Shown piece after piece: positions 16,446 to 25,083 of a stretch of 64,000 nt of DNA. The stretch is from Pseudomonas sp. WJP1. GTDB taxonomy: Bacteria > Pseudomonadota > Gammaproteobacteria > Pseudomonadales > Pseudomonadaceae. The stretch covers positions 3,522,501-3,586,500 of the forward strand of contig NZ_CP110128.1 of NCBI RefSeq assembly GCF_028471945.1, in the 5' to 3' direction. The notes under the pieces were generated by a model. The model saw only the letters and a list, made by a program, of their open reading frames with translations, was not told the origin of the DNA and searched no databases. Positions within the stretch are counted from its first letter, which is position 1; each line of letters begins with the position of its first letter. The position numbers and the translations under genes are program-made.

Positions 16446-17732
16446 GTGAAGAAAAATAAACTTCCGCGTCGGATCGCAATTGGCATCGCCTTAGGCGTGC
16501 TTGTCGGTTGGGCGTGCCACCACTTCGCAGGGAGCGAACAAAGCGCCAAAGAGATCGCGTCTTATTTCTCGATGGTCACCGATATATTTTTACGCATGAT
16601 CAAGATGATCATCGCGCCTCTCGTGTTCGCCACCTTGGTCGGCGGCATTGCCAGCATGGGAAACTCTCGCTCCGTTGGGCGCATTGGCCTGCGAGCCATG
16701 GCCTGGTTCGTTACCGCTTCGGTGATATCGTTGGCAATCGGCATGGGACTGGTGAACCTGTTCCAACCCGGTGCAGGACTGAACATGGAGGTCGTCCAGC
16801 ACGCGGCGAGCCCCGTGGTGAACACCGGGGATTTCAGCCTCAAGGTTTTCATCAGTCACGTGTTTCCCCGTAGCATTGCTGAAGCAATGGCCAACAACGA
16901 AATCCTGCAAATCGTGGTGTTCTCGTTGTTCTTCGGGTTTGCCTTGGCGGGTGTGAAGCGGGCCGGTTACACAACGATTGTCGATGGCATCGAAGAGCTG
17001 GCCAAGGTGATGTTCAAGGTCACGGACTTCGTTATGGCTTTCGCGCCAATAGGCGTCTTCGCAGCCATCGCATCGGCCATCACTACCCAAGGCCTCGGTT
17101 TGATAGTCGATTACGGAAAATTGATTGCCGAGTTTTACCTGGGCATCGTGATTCTGTGGTGCGTGTTGTTCGCTGCCGGCTACCTGTTCCTGGGGCGCTC
17201 AGTGTTTACCCTGGGCAAGCTCATCCGCGAACCGGTTCTGTTGGCATTTTCCACTGCCAGTAGCGAGTCCGCGTATCCAAAAACCATGGAAGCATTGGAG
17301 AAATTTGGCGCACCGAAGCGCGTATCCAGTTTCGTCCTTCCGTTGGGGTATTCATTCAACCTTGATGGCTCGATGATGTACCAAGCGTTCGCCATCATGT
17401 TCATTGCCCAGGCCTACAACGTCGACTTGAGCTTCACACAGCAACTACTCATTTTGCTGACGCTGATGATCACCAGCAAGGGAATGGCAGGTGTAGCCCG
17501 AGCATCGGTGGTTGTGGTGGCGGCTACGTTACCCATGTTCAATCTTCCCGAAGCCGGCATTTTATTGATCCTCGGCATTGACCAATTCCTTGACATGGCC
17601 AGGACTGCCACCAACGTGGTTGGCAATAGCATCGCGACGGCTGTGGTTGCCAAGTCAGAACCACATGAAGAGGCTGAAGACGCGCCAGGCACCACATCTG
17701 CGCTCCCAACCCCCACTGTAGCCACCGCTTGA
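16446..17732 (+). CDS. Dicarboxylate/amino acid:cation symporter (DAACS family)
   Basis: The 428-residue inner membrane protein has about eight membrane helices and the two re-entrant hairpins of the GltP/DctA family. The serine-rich AFSTASSESAYPKTME and the YSFNLDGSMMYQA motif (related to NMDGT) are visible, followed by ARTATNVVGNSIA. It should co-transport an acidic amino acid or C4-dicarboxylate with Na+ or H+. GTG 16446 is chosen because GAGG lies eight bases upstream; an ATG at 16389 has no ribosome site. The downstream racemase suggests a substrate such as D- or L-aspartate or glutamate. Confidence 0.93.
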   Translation: MKKNKLPRRIAIGIALGVLVGWACHHFAGSEQSAKEIASYFSMVTDIFLRMIKMIIAPLVFATLVGGIASMGNSRSVGRIGLRAMAWFVTASVISLAIGMGLVNLFQPGAGLNMEVVQHAASPVVNTGDFSLKVFISHVFPRSIAEAMANNEILQIVVFSLFFGFALAGVKRAGYTTIVDGIEELAKVMFKVTDFVMAFAPIGVFAAIASAITTQGLGLIVDYGKLIAEFYLGIVILWCVLFAAGYLFLGRSVFTLGKLIREPVLLAFSTASSESAYPKTMEALEKFGAPKRVSSFVLPLGYSFNLDGSMMYQAFAIMFIAQAYNVDLSFTQQLLILLTLMITSKGMAGVARASVVVVAATLPMFNLPEAGILLILGIDQFLDMARTATNVVGNSIATAVVAKSEPHEEAEDAPGTTSALPTPTVATA

Positions 17733-17742
17733 GAGCATAGAC

Positions 17743-19227
17743 ATGAAAGGTAAATCGAAGCCGTCCAGCCAGTCATCGTTTGCTCGCAAACTAGGTATCG
17801 TCGGCGGACTTGGTTCACTGGCCGGCGGCGATCTTTTCTACAAGTTGGTGAAGTCCCGAGCGGTTTTGGAGGATCAAGGCCGCTATCACTTCCTGTTTGA
17901 GCAACACCCCTTCAAGGACGTCCTGATGCCCCTGGATCGGGGAACCAGCATGACCTCCAGAAAGTTCTATGTTTTCCAGGTTTGTCAGACATTCGAGGCC
18001 AGCGAAGTCAATGCAGTTGTACTGCCTTGTTTTGCCAGTCACACCTTTCGTGAGGAGATCCAGGAGGAAATTGGCATACCCGTTCTGGATATGATGGCGG
18101 CGCTACGAAAGCACGTGGATCATGTCGCTGAACGCGGCAGTACGTTGGGCGTCATCGCGTCTGACTATGTTCGGCACTCAGGACTGTTTGAGCGCTATTT
18201 CGGCAATGACTTCAAGCTCGTTTATCCAAACGATAACAAGCAATCCGGGTTGATGGGCGCCATGTACGGGGTTAACGGTATCAAGGATGGATACCTTGAC
18301 GGTGTGCCGCTCGAATGTGTCTATCAGGCCTGCCTGTCGCTTCAGGATCAGGGAGCCACAATCATCTTGCCTGGCATGACTGAGCTCTCATTGGTTTGTG
18401 GTGATCTGCAACGGCGTGGTCTCACTGTACTGGATATCAACGAGATCTATGCCGCTTTCGCCACCTTGGAGAAAGGCCAATCGAGCCGCCCACCTTTCAA
18501 GCTTGGGATAGTGGGCGGCGTTGGGCCAGCGGCTACTGTCGACTTCATGGGCAAGGTCGTTGCGCATACACCGGCGGGTCGCGATCAGGAACACATCAAA
18601 ATGGTGGTGGAACAGAATCCCCAAATCCCTGATCGCACCGCCAACCTGCTGTATGACGAAACCGATCCAACGATGGCGATGTACGCAACATGCAAGCGAC
18701 TTGAAAGCTCGGGTGCCAATGCCATTGCGATTCCATGCAATACCGCTCACGCATTTGTAGAGCGCATCCAGGCGCATTTACGTGTACCCATTGTGAATAT
18801 GCTGACAGAGACCGTTGAAGCCATCGTGCAGCGTTACGGTGCTGGTAAAACCGTCGGGCTGCTCGCTACGTCCGGCACAATCAAGAGTCAGGTTTACCAT
18901 GAGGCAGCGAGGCTAGCCGGGCTTCAAATAATTACCCCTGGTGTGGACTACCAAGCGTTGGTGATGGAATCGATATACGGAGATCACGGCATCAAAGCAG
19001 GTTTCACAGAGGGTATATGCAAAGACCAGCTCCTGATCGCCGCAGAGCACTTATGTGAACTGGGCGCTGATGTGCTGATCCTGGGATGCACGGAGCTACC
19101 TCTGGTGCTGGAGCATAGCGAATCCCACATGATCAAAAATCATGAGGTCGCATTGGTTGACCCGACAACCATTTTGGCATTGAAGTGCATTGAGCTTGCC
19201 CGAGAAAATACTCTAAAGCCTGGTTAG
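17743..19227 (+). CDS. Two-domain aspartate/glutamate racemase-family protein
   Basis: The 494-residue protein has two Asp/Glu racemase domains in tandem. Each begins with a KLGIVGG(L/V)G motif (residues ~16 and ~253). The C-terminal domain has both catalytic cysteines, IPCNTAH (C332) and LGCTELPL (C449). The N-terminal domain keeps the first (LPCFASH, C96) but has Met212 where the second belongs (PGMTELSL), so it is probably inactive as a cofactor-independent racemase and may be structural or ligand-binding. Usual family members are ~230 residues. It lies ten bases after the symporter and is almost certainly co-expressed. Confidence 0.88.
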   Translation: MKGKSKPSSQSSFARKLGIVGGLGSLAGGDLFYKLVKSRAVLEDQGRYHFLFEQHPFKDVLMPLDRGTSMTSRKFYVFQVCQTFEASEVNAVVLPCFASHTFREEIQEEIGIPVLDMMAALRKHVDHVAERGSTLGVIASDYVRHSGLFERYFGNDFKLVYPNDNKQSGLMGAMYGVNGIKDGYLDGVPLECVYQACLSLQDQGATIILPGMTELSLVCGDLQRRGLTVLDINEIYAAFATLEKGQSSRPPFKLGIVGGVGPAATVDFMGKVVAHTPAGRDQEHIKMVVEQNPQIPDRTANLLYDETDPTMAMYATCKRLESSGANAIAIPCNTAHAFVERIQAHLRVPIVNMLTETVEAIVQRYGAGKTVGLLATSGTIKSQVYHEAARLAGLQIITPGVDYQALVMESIYGDHGIKAGFTEGICKDQLLIAAEHLCELGADVLILGCTELPLVLEHSESHMIKNHEVALVDPTTILALKCIELARENTLKPG

Positions 19228-19315
19228 CCAGCTGGCTTGCCGATTACTTCTACCTCTACCGAACCCCTCCCGAAGCGATAGGTCTGCTCTTATATGACCT
19301 TCGGGAATAAATCCA

Positions 19316-20131
19316 ATGTCCACTCAACACACCCTTGTCATGCTCGCTCGAGGCGGATATGCCGCTCGGGGCATTCTGTATCTGATCATAGGTATTTTCG
19401 CTCTGCTGGCGGCTCAAGACTCGACAAAACCGAAGGACAGTCAAAAAAGCCTGGAGGCATTGTTAACCCAGCCATTCGGATATGTCCTGGTTGGGCTAGT
19501 GGTGGCTGGTCTACTCGCCTTCGCAGGGTGGCGTCTGGTGCAAGCGATTCGCGACGTTGATCATCACGGTACGAAACTCAAAGGGTTGGTGATTCGCGCA
19601 GGTTTGTTAGTGGGAGGTTTGATCAACGGCGCTCTTGCGTTTTTTGCATTGGGGCTGCTCATAAGCGGCGTCAGAAGTTCAGGCAGTTCCGCAGGTGGGG
19701 AGACGAAGGATTTACTGGCGCATCTTTTGTCCTGGGATCACTCAAACGTGTTGGTTTACCTCGTGGCGCTCGTCCCACTAGGCGTAGGAATCGCTCACAT
19801 CATCAAGGCATGGAAGGCGTCGTTCGAGAAGTACTTTGAGGCTGACGAAGACGTGATGCGCTATATACGCCCGGTGTCTCGGTTTGGACTCATAGCCCGA
19901 GGAGTGGTGTTTATCGAGATAGCCCTGCTCCTGGTGATCAGCGGCTCCCGTTATCAAGCCACTGATCCACCAGGCATGAAGGAAGCCCTCGATGCTCTCC
20001 AGAATCTGCCCCTTGGCGGTTTGATTTTGATGGTGATGGCGTTGGGGTTGATCGCCTTTTCGGCTTACAGTTTTTCAGAAGCCGCTTGGCGCAAGATAAA
20101 TATGGATGTGCCGGGAATACCGAGATCATAG
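19316..20131 (+). CDS. DUF1206 integral membrane protein
   Basis: The 271-residue protein has six predicted membrane segments organised as three two-helix repeats. Each repeat starts with an R-G-y-x-A-R-G-like element (LARGGYAARGILYLIIG, IRAGLLVGGLINGALAF, FGLIARGVVFIEIALL), the signature of DUF1206. The function of this family is not known. The ribosome site is weak. It stands alone between the racemase gene and the TspO gene on the same strand. Confidence 0.85.
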   Translation: MSTQHTLVMLARGGYAARGILYLIIGIFALLAAQDSTKPKDSQKSLEALLTQPFGYVLVGLVVAGLLAFAGWRLVQAIRDVDHHGTKLKGLVIRAGLLVGGLINGALAFFALGLLISGVRSSGSSAGGETKDLLAHLLSWDHSNVLVYLVALVPLGVGIAHIIKAWKASFEKYFEADEDVMRYIRPVSRFGLIARGVVFIEIALLLVISGSRYQATDPPGMKEALDALQNLPLGGLILMVMALGLIAFSAYSFSEAAWRKINMDVPGIPRS

Positions 20132-20317
20132 TCGCCAAGTGCCCCTGATGGATGCAGTCCTCGAGAAATTGTGAATTTTTCGCCCTGGGCACTCTCTCTA
20201 TTTCGAGTGCTTTGGCGACTGCAGCATGGCAATCAGATGCTCTGAAGCCAGTGCGTACTTATCGGGATTCATACGCATTCACAACTCAAGATCACTCACC
20301 GTAGACAAGGAATGATC

Positions 20318-20758
20318 ATGACCTTTTATATTTTCCTTTTGGCCTGCGCAGCGGCGGCAAGCACAGGCATCTTTTTTAAACCCGGTCAGTGGTACGAATC
20401 TCTCGCTAAACCCGGCTTCACGCCACCCAATTGGTTATTTCCAGTCGCTTGGACGACGATTTATCTGTTACTCGCCTGGGCCGGATATCGGTTGACCCAG
20501 ATACCTGGTAGTCAGGTAGTGCTGGCTTTATGGGCGGCGCAGATTGCGCTTAATACGCTATGGACACCGGTGTTTTTCGGTGCGCAACGCATTCTCGCCA
20601 GCATGTTGATCCTGACGCTGCTCTGGCTGGTGGTCGCTGCAATGGTAGTGATGGCTTTGCGGCTTGACGTGATCACCGGCTTGATCCTGTTTCCTTACCT
20701 GGTATGGCTTTGTTTAGCCGGTGCGTTGAATTTTTCCATATTGAGCAAAAACCGATGA
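20318..20758 (+). CDS. TspO/MBR family membrane protein
   Basis: The 146-residue five-helix membrane protein has the TspO hallmarks WYESLAKPGFTPPNWLFPVA, W-T-x-iY (AWTTIYLLLAWAGY), AQIALNTLWTPVFF and PYLVWLCLAGALNF. TspO binds porphyrins and is linked to tetrapyrrole regulation and stress. ATG 20318 is favoured over ATG 20312 because AAGG sits about seven bases before it. The last helix region is followed by only a short tail. There is no obvious operon partner. Confidence 0.93.
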   Translation: MTFYIFLLACAAAASTGIFFKPGQWYESLAKPGFTPPNWLFPVAWTTIYLLLAWAGYRLTQIPGSQVVLALWAAQIALNTLWTPVFFGAQRILASMLILTLLWLVVAAMVVMALRLDVITGLILFPYLVWLCLAGALNFSILSKNR

Positions 20759-20912
20759 GTTGATCTGGAACTGTCATAAATCCGCTCTCCCCTGACAAAA
20801 ACGAGCCTTTTGTTTACGTTCGACGATCCCTGCAATCCTTGAGGCGCGCCGCTCTTCGATCAGGCGCGTATTTGAGTAGTGAAATACGCTTCATTCCGAA
20901 TTATGATTTAAC

Positions 20913-20936
20913 TAGATAGTTAGCTATCTATATAAT
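20913..20936 (+). promoter_or_regulatory. gcd promoter: -10 box overlapped by a palindromic operator
   Basis: TAGATAG and CTATCTA form an inverted repeat around TTAG (20913-20930), directly abutting a consensus TATAAT (20931-20936) 30 bases before the gcd GTG. The position between -35 and -10 suggests a repressor-type operator; MarR/TetR proteins bind sites of this shape. The regulator is not known from the sequence. Confidence 0.65.
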
Positions 20937-20965
20937 GCACAGATCATTTCAACGGGACACTTAAC

Positions 20966-23371
20966 GTGAAGCAGAGTCACCGCCTCTCGGGCATATCAAA
21001 ATTCATTCTGGTCGGGTTGGGCGTGATCATCGCCCTCCTCGGTTTGGCATTGGCTGCAGGTGGCGTGAAACTGGTCAACCTGGGAGGGTCCTGGTACTTC
21101 CTGGTGGGTGGGCTGGTGATGGCCATTTCCGGTTTGCTGATCGCTCGCTTCAAAACGGCCGGTGCCTGGTTGTTCGCCGCGTTTCTGGTGGGCACGGCGA
21201 TCTGGGCTGTGTGTGATGCCGGGCTGGTTTTCTGGCCGGTATTCTCACGCCTGTTCATGTTCAGCGCCGTTGGCCTGGCGGTCACGCTGGTCTACCCGCT
21301 GCTCAAGCGTGCCAATGGTAGCGTCCCAGGTCGCGGTGCCTATGGCATCGCGGCTGTGTTGGCGATTGCGCTGGCGGTGGCCGCTGGCAACATGTTCGTT
21401 GCGCACCCGACTGTTGCCGCCACGGGCACTGGCCCGGGCCTGACGCCGGTTGAGCCGGACAAGGCGCAAAAGGACTGGGCTCACTACGGTAATACCGAAG
21501 GCGGCAGCCGCTTCGCAGCACTGGATCAGATCAATCGCACTAACGTCGACAAGCTGAAAGTCGCGTGGACGTACCACACCGGTGACGTCGCCGAGAGCGA
21601 TGGCAATGGAGCCGAAGACCAGCTCACCCCGCTGCAGATCGGCAACAAGGTGTTCATCTGTACCCCGCACAACAACCTGATCGCACTGGATGCCGACACC
21701 GGCAAGGAACTCTGGAAAAACGCGATCAATGCGAAGTCGAAAGTCTGGCAGCGTTGCCGTGGCATGGCGTATTTCGACGCCACCCACGCCATCGCTCAGC
21801 CGAGCAATTCGACGATCATCGAAGCCAAACCGGCGCCGGCTGCCAATTGCCAGCGCCGTTTGCTGACCAACACCATTGATGCCCGCCTGATCGCAGTCGA
21901 TGCCGACACCGGCGAGTTCTGCCAGGGGTTCGGCAACAACGGTCAGGTTGATCTGAAGGCAGGCCTGGGTGATGTTCCGGACAGCTATTACCAGTTGTCT
22001 TCCGCACCGCTGATGGCCGGCACCACCGTGGTGGTTGGCGGTCGCGTGGCCGACAACGTGCAAACCGACATGCCGGGTGGCGTGATCCGTGGGTTCGATG
22101 TGATCACCGGCGCGATGCGCTGGGCATTCGACCCGGGCAACCCGCAGGATCGCAACGCGCCGACCGACGGCCGTACTTATGCACGCAGCACGCCGAACAG
22201 CTGGGCGCCGATGTCCTATGATCCGACGACCAACACGGTGTTCCTGCCGATGGGCAGCTCTTCCACCGACATCTATGGTGTCGAACGCAGCAAGCTCGAT
22301 CACACCTACGGCGCCTCGATCCTGGCGCTGGACGCCAGCAGCGGTGAAGAACGCTGGGTCTATCAGACCGTTCACAACGACCTCTGGGACTTCGACCTGC
22401 CGATGCAGCCGAGCCTGATCGACTTCACCAAGGACGGCAAAACCGTACCGGCGCTGGTCATCGGCACCAAGGCCGGGCAGATCTACGTGCTTGACCGTGC
22501 CACCGGCAAACCGCTGACCGACGTTGAAGAAGTGCCGGTCAAAGCGGCAAACATCCCTGACGAACCGTACTCGCCCACCCAGCCGAAATCGGTGGGCATG
22601 CCGCAGATCGGTGCGCAGCACCTGACCGAATCCGACATGTGGGGCGCGACCCCGTACGATCAGTTGCTCTGCCGTATCGACTTCAAGAGCATGCGTTACG
22701 ACGGCTTGTACACTGCGCCGGGCCTGGACAAATCGCTGAGTTTCCCAGGCTCACTGGGCGGCATGAACTGGGGCAGCATCTCCACTGACCCGGTGCACGG
22801 TTTCATCTTCGTCAACGACATGCGTCTGGGTCTGTGGATTCAGATGATCCCGTCGCAGAACAAAGGTCAGGCCACTTCCGGTGGCGAAGCGTTGAACACC
22901 GGCATGGGCGCGGTTCCACTCAAGGGTACGCCTTACGCAGTGAACAAAAACCGCTTCCTGTCGGTGGCCGGCATTCCTTGCCAGGCGCCACCGTTCGGCA
23001 CGCTGACCGCCATCGACATGAAGACGCAGAAAGTGGCTTGGCAGGTTCCGGTCGGCACCGTTGAAGATACAGGGCCGCTGGGCATCCGCATGCACCTGCC
23101 GATTAAGATCGGCCTGCCAACCCTTGGCGGTACCCTGTCGACTCAAGGTGGCTTGATCTTTATCGCCGGCACTCAGGACTTCTACCTGCGCGCGTTCAAC
23201 AGCGGCAACGGTGAGGAAGTGTGGAAAGCGCGTCTGCCCGTCGGCAGCCAAGGTGGCCCGATGACCTACGTTTCGCCGAAAACCGGCAAGCAATACATCG
23301 TCATCACCGCCGGCGGTGCTCGCCAGTCGACCGATCGCGGCGACTACGTGATGGCTTACGCCCTGCCGTAA
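20966..23371 (+). CDS. gcd: Membrane-bound PQQ-dependent glucose dehydrogenase
   Basis: The 801-residue protein has five N-terminal membrane helices (about 15-145) and a periplasmic eight-bladed propeller starting DWAHYGNTEGGSRFA. The active-site segment VHNDLWDFDLPMQPS carries the catalytic Asp (~472), and PQQ-enzyme blades such as VLDRATGKPL and the C-terminal TQDFYLRAF are present. It oxidises glucose to gluconolactone in the periplasm and passes electrons to ubiquinone, feeding the gluconate and 2-ketogluconate routes. Length matches the ~800 residues of other Gcd proteins. It starts at GTG 20966 with a weak ribosome site (ACGGGA), and is followed by an OprB porin, as in other pseudomonads. 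Confidence 0.97.
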   Translation: MKQSHRLSGISKFILVGLGVIIALLGLALAAGGVKLVNLGGSWYFLVGGLVMAISGLLIARFKTAGAWLFAAFLVGTAIWAVCDAGLVFWPVFSRLFMFSAVGLAVTLVYPLLKRANGSVPGRGAYGIAAVLAIALAVAAGNMFVAHPTVAATGTGPGLTPVEPDKAQKDWAHYGNTEGGSRFAALDQINRTNVDKLKVAWTYHTGDVAESDGNGAEDQLTPLQIGNKVFICTPHNNLIALDADTGKELWKNAINAKSKVWQRCRGMAYFDATHAIAQPSNSTIIEAKPAPAANCQRRLLTNTIDARLIAVDADTGEFCQGFGNNGQVDLKAGLGDVPDSYYQLSSAPLMAGTTVVVGGRVADNVQTDMPGGVIRGFDVITGAMRWAFDPGNPQDRNAPTDGRTYARSTPNSWAPMSYDPTTNTVFLPMGSSSTDIYGVERSKLDHTYGASILALDASSGEERWVYQTVHNDLWDFDLPMQPSLIDFTKDGKTVPALVIGTKAGQIYVLDRATGKPLTDVEEVPVKAANIPDEPYSPTQPKSVGMPQIGAQHLTESDMWGATPYDQLLCRIDFKSMRYDGLYTAPGLDKSLSFPGSLGGMNWGSISTDPVHGFIFVNDMRLGLWIQMIPSQNKGQATSGGEALNTGMGAVPLKGTPYAVNKNRFLSVAGIPCQAPPFGTLTAIDMKTQKVAWQVPVGTVEDTGPLGIRMHLPIKIGLPTLGGTLSTQGGLIFIAGTQDFYLRAFNSGNGEEVWKARLPVGSQGGPMTYVSPKTGKQYIVITAGGARQSTDRGDYVMAYALP

Positions 23372-23377
23372 GCCGCT

Positions 23378-23433
23378 GTGCCCGCCTCACTGGCGGGCAC
23401 TCTCTCTGTGCGCGGCACCTGCGGGTGCCGCGC
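23378..23433 (+). terminator. Two GC-rich hairpins between gcd and oprB
   Basis: GTGCCCGCC/GGCGGGCAC (23378-23400, 5-base loop) is followed ten bases later by GCGCGGCACC/GGTGCCGCGC (23410-23433, 4-base loop). Both stems are perfect. Neither has a T-run, so they may stabilise the gcd 3' end or reduce read-through into oprB rather than end all transcription. Confidence 0.55.
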
Positions 23434-23474
23434 CGCTTTGCGAAATCATTCAAGATTCCACCAGGTAGACTCAC

Positions 23475-24773
23475 ATGTTTTTGGCTGTTCGCTTTTCCCA
23501 TGCAGGCTGGCTCAACGGATTGCTGCTGGGCCTGACCTGCAGCGCCACCCTGCCCGCCTTCGCCGATACCGATTCAAACCTTTTGACCCGCAATACCCTG
23601 ACCGGCGATTGGGGTGGTCTACGCCACCAGATGGACGAAAACGGCATCAAGTTCACCGGCGATTACAGCGGCGAAACCGCTTATAACGCCGATGGCGGCC
23701 TGCACCGTTCAGCCCGTTACTCGCAGAACATCAAGCTCGGCGCGCAGTTCGACCTGAGCAAACTGTATGGCGTGGATAACGCCGGCAAGATTCAGCTGAC
23801 TATCAACGACCGACGCGGCAATAGCGCCTCCGAGGATCTGGTCGGCAACCGCCTGCCCATCCAGGAAAACTACGGCGGTCTCTACACTCGCCTGACTGAA
23901 CTCAGTTACGAGCGCAGCCTGTTCACCCCGGCGCTCAACGTTAAGCTGGGTTACATGGCCATGGGCAACGACCTCGGTGGCCTCGACAGTGGCATTCTCT
24001 GCAACTTCATGAACGCCGGTTTCTGCGGCCATCCGCTGAATATGTCTGGCGGTAGTGGCTGGACCAACTACCCCAACGCCCACTTGGGCGTGCGCATGAA
24101 GTACGACCTGTCCTCGTCTTGGCAACTACGTGTGGCGGCCTTCAATGTCGATCCTGAGAGCAACGGCAATTCCAGCCGTGCCTGGCATCTGGGCCCGAAA
24201 CATACGACCGGCACCGTGGTACCGATCGAACTGGTGTACAAGCACGCGGGTGAGTTACCCGGCGAGTACAAGGTTGGCTACTACTACGACAGTTCCGACG
24301 TGAAACGCATCGGCAGCGATAAAGAAGTGTCCGGCCGCAGCGGTCATTACCTGCTGATTGATCAGGCCGTGTGGAGTTCGCAATCGTCCGAGGGCCGCAG
24401 TCTGCACGCCTTCGGCCAATACTCGGCGGCCAGCGAAGCGGCTTCGCCGTTCAGCAAGTGGTACGGCACCGGCGTGGTTCTGTACAAACCGTTCGAGGGT
24501 CGCCCGCGTGACACCGTCGCTCTGGGCTATGGCCGGGCTGTACCTAACCCGCGCAGCCGCGATGTGCAGGAGGACGCCGCGCTGGCCAATGGCACAACGT
24601 TCCCGAATCTGGACAGTGCCGAACAACTGATCGAGCTTGGCTACGGCTACCAAGCCACTCCTTGGTTGACGCTGCGCCCGAATGTGCAATACATCATCGA
24701 ACCCGGCGCGTTTTCCGGGCAAGACATCGACAATGCGCTGGTGCTCGGTTTGCAGGTGAAAGCCGCGCTCTGA
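23475..24773 (+). CDS. oprB: OprB-type carbohydrate porin
   Basis: The 432-residue protein has a signal peptide (cleavage likely after LPAFA, ~31) and the OprB signature near the mature start: LTRNTLTGDWGGLRHQMDEN with a TGDYSGE strand. The rest alternates aromatic-rich beta strands, ending in GLQVKAAL; the C-terminus is Leu rather than Phe. It should form an outer-membrane channel for glucose and related sugars. Its place downstream of gcd fits glucose entry to the periplasm followed by oxidation there. A good terminator follows. Confidence 0.93.
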   Translation: MFLAVRFSHAGWLNGLLLGLTCSATLPAFADTDSNLLTRNTLTGDWGGLRHQMDENGIKFTGDYSGETAYNADGGLHRSARYSQNIKLGAQFDLSKLYGVDNAGKIQLTINDRRGNSASEDLVGNRLPIQENYGGLYTRLTELSYERSLFTPALNVKLGYMAMGNDLGGLDSGILCNFMNAGFCGHPLNMSGGSGWTNYPNAHLGVRMKYDLSSSWQLRVAAFNVDPESNGNSSRAWHLGPKHTTGTVVPIELVYKHAGELPGEYKVGYYYDSSDVKRIGSDKEVSGRSGHYLLIDQAVWSSQSSEGRSLHAFGQYSAASEAASPFSKWYGTGVVLYKPFEGRPRDTVALGYGRAVPNPRSRDVQEDAALANGTTFPNLDSAEQLIELGYGYQATPWLTLRPNVQYIIEPGAFSGQDIDNALVLGLQVKAAL

Positions 24774-24806
24774 ACTCTCGGTCAGGGAACCTCAAAGAAA
24801 AAGGAA

Positions 24807-24830
24807 AACCGGCGCAAGGCCGGTTTTTTT
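24807..24830 (+). terminator. Rho-independent terminator after oprB
   Basis: AACCGGC pairs with GCCGGTT around GCAAG and is followed by a run of seven T (24824-24830). Confidence 0.9.
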
Positions 24831-24939
24831 GTTGTTCGATTATCCTCCCCTGTCGACCGTCAATCGCTGACGGCCGCGAGAAACCCTGCGATTGACGCCA
24901 AGGTCTTTTACTCATTCCCGTTCACTTTCTCACGGTTTC

Positions 24940-24954
24940 GTTCGCTAATCGCAC
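24940..24954 (+). promoter_or_regulatory. PcaR-type box upstream of pcaIJ
   Basis: GTTCGCTAATCGCAC differs at one position from the GTTCGATAATCGCAC site I recall for PcaR at the P. putida pcaIJ promoter. A weaker related sequence, GTTCACTTTCTCAC, begins 20 bases upstream (24920). PcaR activates pca genes with 3-oxoadipate, and its sites are known to overlap -35 and -10. This leaves a leader of about 100-120 bases before pcaI. Confidence 0.7.
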
Positions 24955-25083
24955 GACATCTCGTGCCGGGACACCCACCACCCCCCGTTGTTTGGCACGC
25001 TATGCACACCTAGCAGTCATGATGATCCAATCGGGTTTTCCATCAGATCATTCTGTTCAGCCATACAAAAACGGGAGTACGTC

